Origin: JBBRSD01 sp038245725
GTDB taxonomy: Bacteria; Actinomycetota; Coriobacteriia; Anaerosomatales; JAAXUF01
DNA: 64,000 nt
Assembly (NCBI GenBank): GCA_038245725.1
Contig: JBBRSD010000008.1
Location: 62,001-126,000, forward strand
Reading direction: 5' to 3'
A model generated the notes under the pieces. It saw nothing but the letters and a program-made list of their open reading frames with translations. It did not search any database and was not told the origin of the DNA. Positions 51,343 through 60,331 of this stretch are shown here, piece by piece (the first letter of the stretch is position 1; each line of letters starts with the position of its first letter). The translations under genes and the position numbers were made by a program.

Positions 51343-54300
51343 CTACATCTTCTCGATCTTGCAGAGACACGCTTTCGATTCGGGAATCATGGAGTTCGCG
51401 TCCCCGGCGTCGATGCACAGGTCGTTGGCGCGAGAGCCGGTCGACAGACCCTTCTCACCCCAGTGCCACGGGATCGCGACTACGCCTGCTGCGACGCGCT
51501 GGTTACCTTGCAGTCCGCTGCCGACACGGGCACGGAAGCCGTCGCCGTACGCAGCCCTCGGGTAGTCGCCCCAAACGGTGGCGTCCGAACGCGCAGTGCG
51601 GACCCGAACCATGTCACCATCGCTGATGCCGAACGAGCGAGCATCGGCTGAGTTGAGCTCGATCCACGGCTCCGGCTCCAACTCGACGTTGGACCAGTTG
51701 TTGCGGGTGATCGGTCCACCCTGGAAGTGCTCGACGCACCGGATGGTGGTGAGCGTCAGCGGGTAGCCCGATGCGGGAACGTCCCTGCCCGCGATCTGTG
51801 TGTCGACGAAGCTCAGCTCGAAAGCCGCCCCGCCCTTCGTGTTGCGGCCCCATGCAGCTGCAAGCGCAGCCTTCGGGGTCTCGTACGGCTCGACGTGGGC
51901 CGGGAAACGACCGGCGTACGTGATGGTGCCGCCGCCGGGCTTCGGAACGAAGTGCGGGCTGCCGGCGTTGAGCGTAGCAGCAAGGACGACGTCAGGCTTG
52001 TCCACGAGCGGGTGATTGTGGCGGTACCAGCGTGAGTAGTTCAAGGTCGCTGCGTTCGCGGGCACGAAGAGGTGCGAGCATGAATCGGGCTCCATGAAGT
52101 AGTCTGTGACCTCTGCGGGGATATCGGCGTTGTTGTAGAACACGCGGCGGTTCACAAGCCACGCGTAGCCCCAGCCGTGGTAGGCGAAGGTGCCGCCATC
52201 GTTGGTGTTGTCGCGGCTCTTCGCGCGGTTCTTGACCGCCCAGCTCGCCTGCAGCGACCCCTTGTTGGCGGTAGCCCACGGTCCGCCTGTGGCGCTCGTG
52301 GCTTCCGCGTTGTACGCCCCGGTGTAGATCCAGATCGTGCCACCGGCCGCGCTCGGGGAGTTCATCTCCCGGAACACCTTCTCAGTGACCCACTCGGAAC
52401 CGGTGACCGTGGCGCTCAGGTCGTACGTGACGGGATCCGTGACGTTTGCGCGAACGTGAGCCAGTTCGGCGGTGCCGCTGGCGAGGTCATACGCCGTGCC
52501 CGGGGTCCAGTCGTACGGCGTGCCGTACAGGGTGTCGTAGACGCCTCCGCTGAGTCCCAGAGCGGTCCACTTGGCCTGGATGTGCGAGAACGCACCGGCT
52601 GTCTCGAGGGCCTTTGCAAGACGGAGCAGCAGCTCCATGTCGTCCTTGCTGTTGCCCAGAGGAGCGGCAGCGCGGTAGCGCCACTGCAGCGTGCGACCGG
52701 AGTTGGTCGAGCTGCCGGCGTGCTCCACGTGCGCACTTGCGGGAAGCAGGTAGGTGACCGAGCCGTCCTTGCGATCGCACGCAGCCGTCTCGTTCTCGAA
52801 CATGTCGGTGCAGACGAGAAGGTCGATGTTCTTGAGCCCCTGGCGAACCTTGCCCTGGTTCGGCTCGGTGATTGCTGGGTTCTGACCCCACACGACGGCT
52901 GCCTTCGTCACGGTGCCCGCGGCCATCGCGCGGAACATCGTCATGTGGCTGTCGCCGTTGCCCTTGGGCCACAGGTCGTAGATGCCATCGACGATCGTCT
53001 TGCGAGCCGACAGCGTCGTTGCGGCCAGCGCCTCTGCGTACCCACCGAAGAACTTCAGCGTCATGTTGAAGAAACCACGCTGCTGCAAGCCGGTCGCACC
53101 GAGACCTGCGGCACCCGTGCTGACGTTGTACGCATCGTCGTGCGATCCGTCCATGAGCGACCGAACGGTCCCGCTGAAGTCGGTCGTGCCGGTGGTACCG
53201 GTCAACGGGTTGCCCCACAGGCCATCCATGTAGTCGCCGAACGTGCTTCCGACGCCAGGGTTGCTCGAGTACGCGGGAATGTTGCCGTTAAGCAGCCCTA
53301 GGTCGGTCGAACCCTGAACGTTGTGGATGCCGCGCAGCGCGTTGATGCCGCCGCCGGCGCGTCCCATGTTGCCCATGAGCGTCTGAATGACCGCGAACGA
53401 CTTCACGTTCTGACTGCCGGTCGTGTGCTGCGTGATGCCCATGGCGTACAGCATCGTCAGGCACTTGTAGCCGGCGGCAGTGGGATCTTGCGAACCAGCA
53501 GCGCCGACGGCTGCCGCAACGCTCGAGCAACGGCTGTTGTCGATGAAGTATTTCACCAGGTCGAGAATCTCGGTCATGGTGCAGCCGGCGACGTCCGCCA
53601 CCACGCTCAGCGTGTACGGATCCACGTGCGCCTTGAGGCGGTTGTAGACGGTGTTCACATCGGAAAGACGGCAGTCGGCTACCTTGACGGGGAAGTTCGA
53701 GATCAGCTGGTTCGCGGTCTCGCCCCCGACCGGCGTTGCACCGGTGTTGGTGACGGTGGCCCGCTGGTAGTCCGTACCCGTCGCATTCACGAGGAAGCGA
53801 GCGTCGGAGTACTTCGAGCTGCCGGCGACCGTCGCTGAGAGCGAGCTTGCGTGCGTCGCGTCACCATCGGTGTAGAAGCTTCCGTTGCCGGTCTGGTTCA
53901 GGAAGTCGTAGAACTTGGTGACGGCACCCGCGGGCGCGGTCCCGTTGGGGCTCGTGCCTTCCATCTGCGAGATGATCTCGCGGACGATACCGTTGATGAG
54001 CGCGATATCGCTACCGGGACGGATACGGATGTACTGGTCGGCCTGCAGCGCTGTACGCGTCTTGCGAGGGTCGACCACGACGAGCTTGGCACCCTTGGCA
54101 CGGGCGCGGTTGATGTGAGCCATGCACGCCGGGTGGTTCTCGCTCGGGTTAGCTCCCCATACGAGAACGTTTGATGCGTTGCCGATGTCCGACCAATGGT
54201 TGGTCATCGAGCCTCGTCCGAATGCAGCCGCCAGACCGGCGACCGTGGACGAGTGTCAAATACGGGCCTGATGCTCGACGTTGCTCGTACCGAAGTTCGC

Positions 54301-54903
54301 GATCATCTTGCGATACACATAGTTCGGCTCGTTGTTCATGTGCGATGAGCCGAAGAACGCGACGCCCTTCGACTGGTTCGTCGCAGGAAGCGCACCGCGC
54401 GCGGTGACAAGACCTGTCGCGATCTCGCTCATGGCCGTGTCGAGCGACATCTTGCCCCACGGCCCGTTACCTGTCCGCTTGTAGGCGACGCCCGTGGCGT
54501 CGTATGCGGGGTCGTAGGCGAACGCGGAATCCGCGGGATGTGTCCCGGAGAATGCGCCGAGCCTGCGCGAGTTGTTCACGAGCTGCAGCGAACCCGCGCC
54601 CTTTGCGCACAGACCGCCTGAGTTCATGGGCGACTCGAAGTCACCGTAGATGTCGACGACCTTGCCGGTGTTCGCACCGGTCAGAGCGGTCACGACCCGC
54701 TGTCCGCAACTCGCCGAGCAGTACGGACACGTGGTGTTCGTGACCCTGTAGTTGATGGCATCGCTCTCATAGGCGCTCGCCTTGGCAGCGTCGAACGCCA
54801 CGTCCATTCCGCAGCCAACGACCGCGCCGGCAACCGCCGCGGTCTTGAGAAACGCGCGTCGCGTCATGCCGTCAAACGATTGCCCCTTATCTTTAGTTGC
54901 CAT
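51343..54903 (-). CDS. fdhA: Selenocysteine-containing formate dehydrogenase catalytic (alpha) subunit, Tat exported
   Basis: A 1186-residue Mo/W-bisPGD enzyme oxidising formate outside the cytoplasm. The Tat signal is TRRAFLKTAAVAGAVVG. The [4Fe-4S] ligands are CPYCSASC and GGLCAKG. The reading frame is open except for one UGA at 54258-54256, in the context NVEHQARI-U-HSSTVAG, exactly the active-site selenocysteine of FdhA/FdnG (residue 216). Downstream are GRGSMTNHWSDI and many family motifs (VWGANPSENH, IRPGSDIALINGI). The SECIS hairpin follows. An annotation tool that stops at UGA would split it into 54256-54903 and 51343-54207. It is somewhat longer than E. coli FdnG. Selenocysteine machinery must lie elsewhere. 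Confidence 0.96.
54214..54252 (-). promoter_or_regulatory. Bacterial SECIS element in the fdhA mRNA
   Basis: Eighteen bases after the UGA the mRNA reads GUCGCC-[GGUCU]-GGCGGC: a six-pair stem (54243-54238 with 54232-54227) with the GGUCU loop recognised by SelB. An outer stem UCGUCC/GGACGA (54252-54247 with 54219-54214) closes it. The spacing equals that of E. coli fdhF. The element is coding for SSTVAGLAA. Confidence 0.93.
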
Positions 54904-55020
54904 ACCCCCGTCCCTTCTCTTGGGAGATGTGTTGGCGAAACTTGGGCTCCTACCTCATGTGAGGCTCGTTGACCGCTCCCGGTTCGCCTCCTTCCGCCAT
55001 GACGGTCAGACGATTGGGAG

Positions 55021-55075
55021 CAAAAATACAAAGAACCGGCACACACCAAGGCACAAGCCTCAGCCGTGAACCGGT
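55021..55075 (-). terminator. Terminator-like hairpin in the fdhA leader
   Basis: On the minus strand, ACCGG (55075-55071) pairs with CCGGU (55039-55035), and an inner GAGGC/GCCUU stem lies between. A T-rich tail (TTCTTTGTATTTTT, 55035-55022) follows about 120 bases before the fdhA start. Such a terminator inside a leader suggests transcription attenuation. Confidence 0.5.
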
Positions 55076-55119
55076 CCATTTTGTATGCACGTTGATCTTC
55101 CCCTACCCCGTGGAAAGCG

Positions 55120-55167
55120 CCACCCAGCCCAAAGGCAAACCCCCCACAGGGGCCTTTGGTGGTGTGG
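55120..55167 (-). promoter_or_regulatory. Structured element in the fdhA leader (candidate riboswitch)
   Basis: The minus strand forms CCAAAGGC (55159-55152) with GCCUUUGG (55136-55129), enclosing CCCC/GGGG and flanked by CCACACCA/UGGGUGG pairing. It lies between the promoter region and the terminator-like hairpin. I could not match it to a named riboswitch class; a Moco/W-cofactor sensor is a guess from context. Confidence 0.45.
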
Positions 55168-55353
55168 TCTCCTTTCCAAACGGGAGGCGACCGCGTTTCC
55201 GCTGGCACCCATCGGCCCGAGAACCATAGCTGCCGCAAGGCGCCGTAGATTGAAGGGCTCGGAGATCATCTGTGTCGCGCTTTCAATGTGGTTCGCCTTG
55301 AGCTACCGGGCCCGAGGCTAGCCCGCACGGAGTGCGGCCTCCACGATTTCTAC

Positions 55354-55380
55354 ACTATACGCCTTGCTGACCTAGGTCAA
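55354..55380 (-). promoter_or_regulatory. Putative fdhA promoter with overlapping palindromic operator
   Basis: -10 TATAGT (55359-55354) and -35 TTGACC (55380-55375), spacer 15. A perfect 12-base palindrome TGACCTAGGTCA (55379-55368) covers the -35 region and fits a CRP/FNR-type arrangement TTGAC-N4-GTCA. It lies just after the NHL gene stop. Confidence 0.5.
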
Positions 55381-55388
55381 ATGTGGCA

Positions 55389-56969
55389 TTACTTGCCCTC
55401 TGAGCTGCGATAATCTCGCTTCAGGTAGATCTCGCCGAAGTCCTTGGCGTCAATCACGCGGACCTCAGCAAGCATCGCCGAAATGCGCAGGTCGTGGTCC
55501 TCGGTGCCGAGTGCCTTTGCTCGCAAGGACATGGCGAGAAGTACCGAGACCGGCGCGGCGACCTTGATCCGCTCCCCGATCGCACGGGCGTCGGACTCGG
55601 AGTACTCCTCGAACGAGATGAGCTCACCGAGGTCGACGCCGTCGACGATCTTGCCCTCATACAGCTCGCGGTCGGTGAGCGGCGCGATGAGGCGCACGCT
55701 CGGCTTCTTCGCAACCGACGGAATCTCGCCAAGCGTCGAAAGCTCGTCGATGAAGTCGGGCGTGACGATGATGCGGACCTTGCGGCGGGCGAGAAGCAGG
55801 AGGGGCAGCAAGAGGAACGGCAGCAAGCACAGCGCGAGGAGCCACTGCAACGCAGGCTTCACAGACGCCAGATTCGGCAGTTGGGCGATGGGCCATCCCC
55901 ACACCTGGACCTGGTCGTTCTCCCGATCCGAAATGTAGATCCTCCCACCCCGATCGATGCTGATGTCGTTGGGGTAGTTGAACTGCCCGGGTCCGAATCC
56001 GCGACTGCCGAAATCCGTGAGCACCTTGCCCTTGAGGTCGTACACACCGATCGTGTGCGCGAGCGCGTCCGCTACGTAGACGCGCTCCTTCGCGTCGATA
56101 GCGATGCCGCGCGGCACACCACTCGTGTCGAGGAAGCGCACGAACGTGCCTGTTGAGTCGAACACCTGCACTCGCTGGTTATCGCCATCGGATACATACA
56201 CGTCGCCGTTGGATGCGACGGCCACCCCATTCGGGAATAGGAAGCTGCCGGGCGACTCCTGCAACGAGTTGACCTGCGCCGTCTTGCCGAGGGTGACCGT
56301 CCGGCTCCCATCAGCCGAGAAGTAGATGAGCCGATGCTTGTTCGTCTGTCCGACATCGGTGACCCTGAGGCCGCCGGTTGCGTCGAAAGTGAACGCGAGG
56401 GGCGTCCACTTCAGCGCCTCGTGTTTCGGCGTGAACTTGCGCAAGTACTTGCCTTGCAGGTCGAAGACGTAGATGCAACGGTGATAGTGCTCCGACACCC
56501 AGACCTCGTTACCCCTGACCACGAGATGCACCGGGTTGATCAGTGCGCCATCGGCGGTCTTCGTGAACGAGAAGAGGTAGCGCCCGGCGTTCGTGAACAC
56601 ACTCACGCGGCGATGGCCGAAGTCGACGACGTACACGCGGCCGTCGGCCGCGATGCCCACGCCCACCGGGCGGCTGAGCTCGCCGGCCCCGTTGCCTGAG
56701 ATCGAGTACAGGTACTGCGGCGGCGCGATATAGTCGCTGCCAGGAGGGGCGATGCCCAAGCTCGGCAGTCGGCGGTTCGCATTGAAGTAGTAGGCGAAGT
56801 ACGCGAGCAGAGCAAGCAGAAGCGTCAGAAGCGTCAGCAGAATGATGCGGCGACGGCGTTCGCGTGACGTCAGTCGCTCCGGGTTCGACTGCGGACGCCC
56901 CCGCCCTGGCCCCTCGCCGAGAGGTTCGACCGGAGATTCTGCGACGCCGGGCGTCTCCTCATGAGCCAT
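55389..56969 (-). CDS. Membrane NHL-repeat beta-propeller protein
   Basis: A 526-residue protein. TM1 is at about 38-62 (IILLTLLTLLLALLAYFAYY). Six NHL-type repeats follow (for example RPVGVGIAADGRVYVVDFGHRRVSVF, here spanning two segments), then TM2 near residue 385 (LLALCLLPFLLLPLLLLARR) and a cytosolic domain of about 130 residues (FIDELSTLGEIP, KIVDGVDLGELISFEEYS) I cannot assign. Propellers of this type are often next to multiheme cytochrome genes in anaerobes. It overlaps the upstream TPR gene by eleven bases. Confidence 0.83.
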   Translation of the reverse strand: MAHEETPGVAESPVEPLGEGPGRGRPQSNPERLTSRERRRRIILLTLLTLLLALLAYFAYYFNANRRLPSLGIAPPGSDYIAPPQYLYSISGNGAGELSRPVGVGIAADGRVYVVDFGHRRVSVFTNAGRYLFSFTKTADGALINPVHLVVRGNEVWVSEHYHRCIYVFDLQGKYLRKFTPKHEALKWTPLAFTFDATGGLRVTDVGQTNKHRLIYFSADGSRTVTLGKTAQVNSLQESPGSFLFPNGVAVASNGDVYVSDGDNQRVQVFDSTGTFVRFLDTSGVPRGIAIDAKERVYVADALAHTIGVYDLKGKVLTDFGSRGFGPGQFNYPNDISIDRGGRIYISDRENDQVQVWGWPIAQLPNLASVKPALQWLLALCLLPFLLLPLLLLARRKVRIIVTPDFIDELSTLGEIPSVAKKPSVRLIAPLTDRELYEGKIVDGVDLGELISFEEYSESDARAIGERIKVAAPVSVLLAMSLRAKALGTEDHDLRISAMLAEVRVIDAKDFGEIYLKRDYRSSEGK

Positions 56970-57960
56970 GCTGCACCCGCTTCAGTCCAGCGGCGGCCGT
57001 CGTGTTGCCGGGATCGATCAGCAGGACCTTCTGGTAGATCGCTGCGGCCTTCGAGGGCTTCTTCAGCTTCTCGTAGAGCCGGGCCGTCAGCAGCAGCGCA
57101 TCAACCGACTGCGGATCCAGCGCGACGGCGACGCGCGCTTGCGCGAGCGCGGCACTTGCGTCGGTGGACGCAAGCTTGTTTGCGTTTGCGAGCCGATCCG
57201 TCGACGACCCGAGCTTCTCGAGCGCTTGCCTCGGCTCGTCTTTGTAAGGCGCCGAGTCCGACGAGGTTCGGAAGTGCTCCGCGGCCCCGGCGATGTCACC
57301 GTCAGCAAGCAGAAGAACGCCGTAGGCGTAGTTGGCCTCGGGCATCTTTGGGTCGAACTGCAATGTGTACTCGAGCGTTTCCCGATACGCGTCCGGCACC
57401 CCAAGGTGCTGATAGCACACCGCCAGCGCATAGGACGTATCCGAGGCGTCCTGCTTCAGTCTGAGGGCGCTTTTGAGGAAGCCGGCCGCGCCCGCGTAGT
57501 CCTTCTGTTCCATCCGCGCGACGCCCGTGTAGTAGTAGGCGACCTCGAGCGGGCTGTTCGCTGCGCTCGCCGGAGTCTTGGCCTCGGTGAGAGCGATCAC
57601 CTGACGGAAGTACTTCTCGCCGTTCTTCCAGTCCTTCTGCTTCATGTACTCGAAGCCGATCCCGCCAAGCGCCGGGACGAATTCCTTGTTGAGCTTCAGG
57701 ATCTCCTGATACTGCTGGACGGCTTCGCCATCACGGCCAGCGACCGCGAGCGCCTGAGCCAGCCGCATGCGGGTGTCGATGTCGCTCGGCTTCTGCTTGA
57801 GCTTCTGCTTGAAGCCCTCGATTTCGCGCGATGCCGGAGACGCGTTGCGCTGGTCGTTGCTATTCGTCCAGGCCGCGTAGCCAAGATAAGCACCGACAGC
57901 GATGATCGCGATGATCACAATCGTAATGGCCGCGTCGAGCGGCCGTACCCGCTTCAACAC
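56959..57960 (-). CDS. Membrane-anchored TPR protein
   Basis: A 333-residue protein with one N-terminal TM (AAITIVIIAIIAVGAYLGYAA) and about seven tetratricopeptide repeats (MRLAQALAVAGRDGEAVQQYQEILKLN type) over the rest. It is topologically external and probably a scaffold. Pairing with an NHL propeller membrane protein by overlapping genes suggests a complex, perhaps assisting cytochrome c maturation as NrfG/CcmI-type TPR proteins do; that role is inferred. Confidence 0.84.
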   Translation of the reverse strand: MLKRVRPLDAAITIVIIAIIAVGAYLGYAAWTNSNDQRNASPASREIEGFKQKLKQKPSDIDTRMRLAQALAVAGRDGEAVQQYQEILKLNKEFVPALGGIGFEYMKQKDWKNGEKYFRQVIALTEAKTPASAANSPLEVAYYYTGVARMEQKDYAGAAGFLKSALRLKQDASDTSYALAVCYQHLGVPDAYRETLEYTLQFDPKMPEANYAYGVLLLADGDIAGAAEHFRTSSDSAPYKDEPRQALEKLGSSTDRLANANKLASTDASAALAQARVAVALDPQSVDALLLTARLYEKLKKPSKAAAIYQKVLLIDPGNTTAAAGLKRVQHGS

Positions 57961-57979
57961 GCGAGTTCTCCCTTATTCC

Positions 57980-58013
57980 AGCGCCGAGGCCTGCCGGGGC
58001 CGTCTTCGGCGCT
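57980..58013 (-). promoter_or_regulatory. Stem-loop in the leader of the TPR-NHL operon
   Basis: Minus-strand AGCGCCGA/UCGGCGCU (58013-58006 with 57987-57980) with an inner GGCC/GGCC pairing, 20 bases before the TPR start. It could equally be the terminator of the molybdenum-cofactor operon upstream; no T tract is visible. Confidence 0.4.
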
Positions 58014-58028
58014 CGTGGATTCCTTTCG

Positions 58029-58057
58029 AGCCTACGGACAGCGCAACTTTGTGTCAA
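58029..58057 (-). promoter_or_regulatory. Putative promoter of the TPR-NHL genes
   Basis: Perfect -35 TTGACA (58057-58052), 17-base spacer, -10 TAGGCT (58034-58029), just beyond the cysteine desulfurase stop. The leader is about 60 bases and includes the stem-loop at 57980. Confidence 0.6.
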
Positions 58058-58077
58058 ACGTTACGTTCTTCCGGGCG

Positions 58078-59286
58078 TCAGCGTCCGTGTTCGGAGCGCG
58101 TGAGCTCCTCGCCGAGAACAGCGAGCGCTTCGAGAGCCATGTCGACATCACTCTCCGTGACGCCGAAACCGACGCTCAGGCGCAGGGCGCCACACTCGAT
58201 CGTGCCGAGCACCCGATGTGCCCACGGGGCGCAGTGCAGCCCGGAGCGCACCGCGATGCCGTACCTGCGATCGAGCGCGAATGCGAGCCGGTCGGCCGGG
58301 ACATGCTCGTGCACGATCGAGACGACCGGAACGCGCGGCTCGTCGGCTGCGGGTCCGAGAACCCGGAAGCCCTGGATGCCCGCCAGCCCGCCGAGCAACC
58401 GCCGCGTGAGCGCCGTCTCGCGCGCTCGCTGCGTCTCGCCGTGATCGCGGATCCACCGCGCCGCGGCGCCCAGCCCGATCACTCCGGGCACATTCGGCGT
58501 GCCGGCCTCGTAGCGGTCCGGCCGCCCGCGCGGGCCTATGGGGTCCTCGCTCTCGCCCCCACCGGTGCCGCCCATGACGAGTTCGGCGGGCTCGCACTGG
58601 GGAGAGAGGTAGAGCACGCCCACGCCCTGCGGACCGAGCAGCCCTTTGTGCCCGGCGCACGCCCAAGCGTCCACGCCAAGCGTAGCGAGATCGACATCGA
58701 GGTGCCCTCCGGCCTGCGCGCCGTCGACGATCATGAGCGCGCCGCGATCGTGAGCGATGTCTGCGAGATCGGCCACCGGCTGGATCGCGCCGGTCACGTT
58801 GCCGGCGTGCTGGCAGACGACCGCCCGAGTGGGAGCTGCGGCGACAAGCGCCTCGACCGAGTGCAGGTCGACGCAGCCGGCGTCGTCCGCCTCGGCGAGC
58901 ACGACCTCGACGCCTCGCGACGCGAGTACGTTGAGCGGGCGGGCGACCGCGTTGTGCTCGACGGGACCCACGACGACTCGGTCGCCCGGCGAGAGCAGTC
59001 CGAACAGCACGAGGTTGATCGCCTGGGTGCACCCCGGCTGGAACAGCAGGTTCTTCGCGTCTGCCACGCCGAGAAGTGCCGCAATATCATGCCGCGCACC
59101 GTGCATGGCGCGCGCGGTGTCGATCGCGAGCCGGTAGGCGCCGCGGCCGGGGTTGCCGCCGAGTTCCGTGAGCGCGCGCTCCATCGCCTCCACCACCTCG
59201 GGCGGCTTGGGCCACGAGGTCGCAGCGTGGTCGAGGTAGATCGTGCGCTGCGGCGCCGCGGGCGCGGTGTTCTCGGCGGGGGTCAT
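58078..59286 (-). CDS. Class V aminotransferase, cysteine desulfurase type (EF2568-like)
   Basis: A 402-residue PLP enzyme that removes sulfur (or selenium) from cysteine. Motifs: YLDHAATSWPKPPEVVEAM, PVEHNAVARPL, the PLP Lys in CAGHKGLLGPQG, and catalytic Cys in SGLHCAPWAH. It fits the TIGR01977/EF2568 family, often found near selenium-dependent molybdenum enzymes. It is the last gene of the molybdenum-cofactor operon, three bases after mogA. A dedicated sulfur donor for FdhD or MoaD-type transfer, or a selenium supply role for the adjacent selenoprotein, is inferred. Confidence 0.88.
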   Translation of the reverse strand: MTPAENTAPAAPQRTIYLDHAATSWPKPPEVVEAMERALTELGGNPGRGAYRLAIDTARAMHGARHDIAALLGVADAKNLLFQPGCTQAINLVLFGLLSPGDRVVVGPVEHNAVARPLNVLASRGVEVVLAEADDAGCVDLHSVEALVAAAPTRAVVCQHAGNVTGAIQPVADLADIAHDRGALMIVDGAQAGGHLDVDLATLGVDAWACAGHKGLLGPQGVGVLYLSPQCEPAELVMGGTGGGESEDPIGPRGRPDRYEAGTPNVPGVIGLGAAARWIRDHGETQRARETALTRRLLGGLAGIQGFRVLGPAADEPRVPVVSIVHEHVPADRLAFALDRRYGIAVRSGLHCAPWAHRVLGTIECGALRLSVGFGVTESDVDMALEALAVLGEELTRSEHGR

Positions 59287-59289
59287 CTG

Positions 59290-59763
59290 CTAGTGGCCTC
59301 CGCCGTGCATCATGTCGACGGCATGCTCGAACTGGTCGGCGACGAAGCCGAAGCATTCGCGCGCGGCTTTCTCGGAGCCGGGCAGATTGATGACGAGCGT
59401 GGTGCCGAGCATCGCCGCGGTGCCGCGCGAGAGCATTGCGCGTCCTGTGACCTTGAGCGACTCGGCGCGGATGTGCTCGGCGATGCCGGGAACGACGCGG
59501 TGGCACACGGCGAGCGTTGCCTCAGGGGTGACGTCGCGCGGCCCCACTCCGGTGCCCCCACACGTGAGCACGATGTCGGCGCCGGCCTCCGCCATCGTGA
59601 TGATCGAGGCCTGGATCGCCGTGGAATCGTCGGTACAGACCTCGTAGACGGCAACGCGCCAGCCGCGATTGCTGATGAGTGCCGATAGCGCGCGCCCGGC
59701 GGTGTCTTCAGCCTCGCCGCGCGTGTCCGAGCAGGTCAGCACACCGATGTTGAGCTCAGCCAT
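59290..59763 (-). CDS. moaB: Molybdopterin adenylyltransferase-type protein (MogA/MoaB)
   Basis: A 157-residue MoCF domain protein with IGVLTCSDTRGEAEDTAG, DIVLTCGGTGVGPRDVTPEA, LSRGTAAMLG and LPGS. It adenylylates molybdopterin before metal insertion. An ATG at 59763 overlaps the MOSC stop by eight bases. The MogA/MoaB distinction is not settled by sequence. Confidence 0.92.
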   Translation of the reverse strand: MAELNIGVLTCSDTRGEAEDTAGRALSALISNRGWRVAVYEVCTDDSTAIQASIITMAEAGADIVLTCGGTGVGPRDVTPEATLAVCHRVVPGIAEHIRAESLKVTGRAMLSRGTAAMLGTTLVINLPGSEKAARECFGFVADQFEHAVDMMHGGGH

Positions 59764-60331
59764 CGGTGCCCTCCTCCTTCTCCGCCTTGCGGCACTCGTT
59801 CGCGGCACGCACCGATTCGGACTCGGCGAGCGACTCCTCGGGCGAGCGCGTGCACGTGCCGTCGCCCAGCGACGCGACCGCTACCGTGTCGCCGACCGCG
59901 ACGTCGCCGGCCTTCCGCACGACCGCGAACACGCCTTCGCGCGGCATCACGCAATCGCCTGCCTGGTAGAAGATCGCGCACTTGGTATGGCAGACCTTGC
60001 CGATCTGCGATACCTCGAGGACCACATCGTCGCCCACATGCACGATCGAACCGACAGGTAGCGTCATGACGTCGAGGCCCTGCGTGGTGATGTTCTCGGC
60101 GAAGTCGCCAGGACCGACATCGAGACCCTTGGCGCACATCGAATCGATCGATTCCTGCGCCAGCAGCGAGACCTGGCGATGCCAGTCGCCCGCGTGCGCG
60201 TCGCCCTCAAACCCACGGTCGAGCACGAGCGTTCCGCGCTCGAATCGCTGCTTGCGCACCGTCTTCTTCTCGGAGAGGTTCACCGAGACGACCCTGCCGG
60301 TGCGGCCGGTGGACCCCGCTTCCTCGTTCAT
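59756..60331 (-). CDS. MOSC-domain protein
   Basis: A 191-residue single MOSC domain: GRVVSVNLSEKKTVRK, DAHAGDWHRQVSLLA, GDFAENITTQGLDVMTLP, and IGKVCHTKCAIFYQAGDC with its Cys pair. MOSC domains transfer sulfur or act on molybdenum substrates (as in the C-terminal domain of Moco sulfurases). It starts at ATG 60331 with a four-base overlap to moaC. The tail of 20 acidic residues is probably disordered. Confidence 0.87.
   Translation of the reverse strand: MNEEAGSTGRTGRVVSVNLSEKKTVRKQRFERGTLVLDRGFEGDAHAGDWHRQVSLLAQESIDSMCAKGLDVGPGDFAENITTQGLDVMTLPVGSIVHVGDDVVLEVSQIGKVCHTKCAIFYQAGDCVMPREGVFAVVRKAGDVAVGDTVAVASLGDGTCTRSPEESLAESESVRAANECRKAEKEEGTDG

Noticed and set aside
54207..54260. Formate dehydrogenase as two separate genes or a pseudogene
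   Set aside because: The only interruption is a UGA in the conserved Sec position followed by a SECIS, so it is one functional selenoprotein gene.
56968..59688. Open frame of 906 codons on the + strand
   Set aside because: Antisense to the TPR, desulfurase and mogA genes, with Arg/Asp-rich meaningless sequence.
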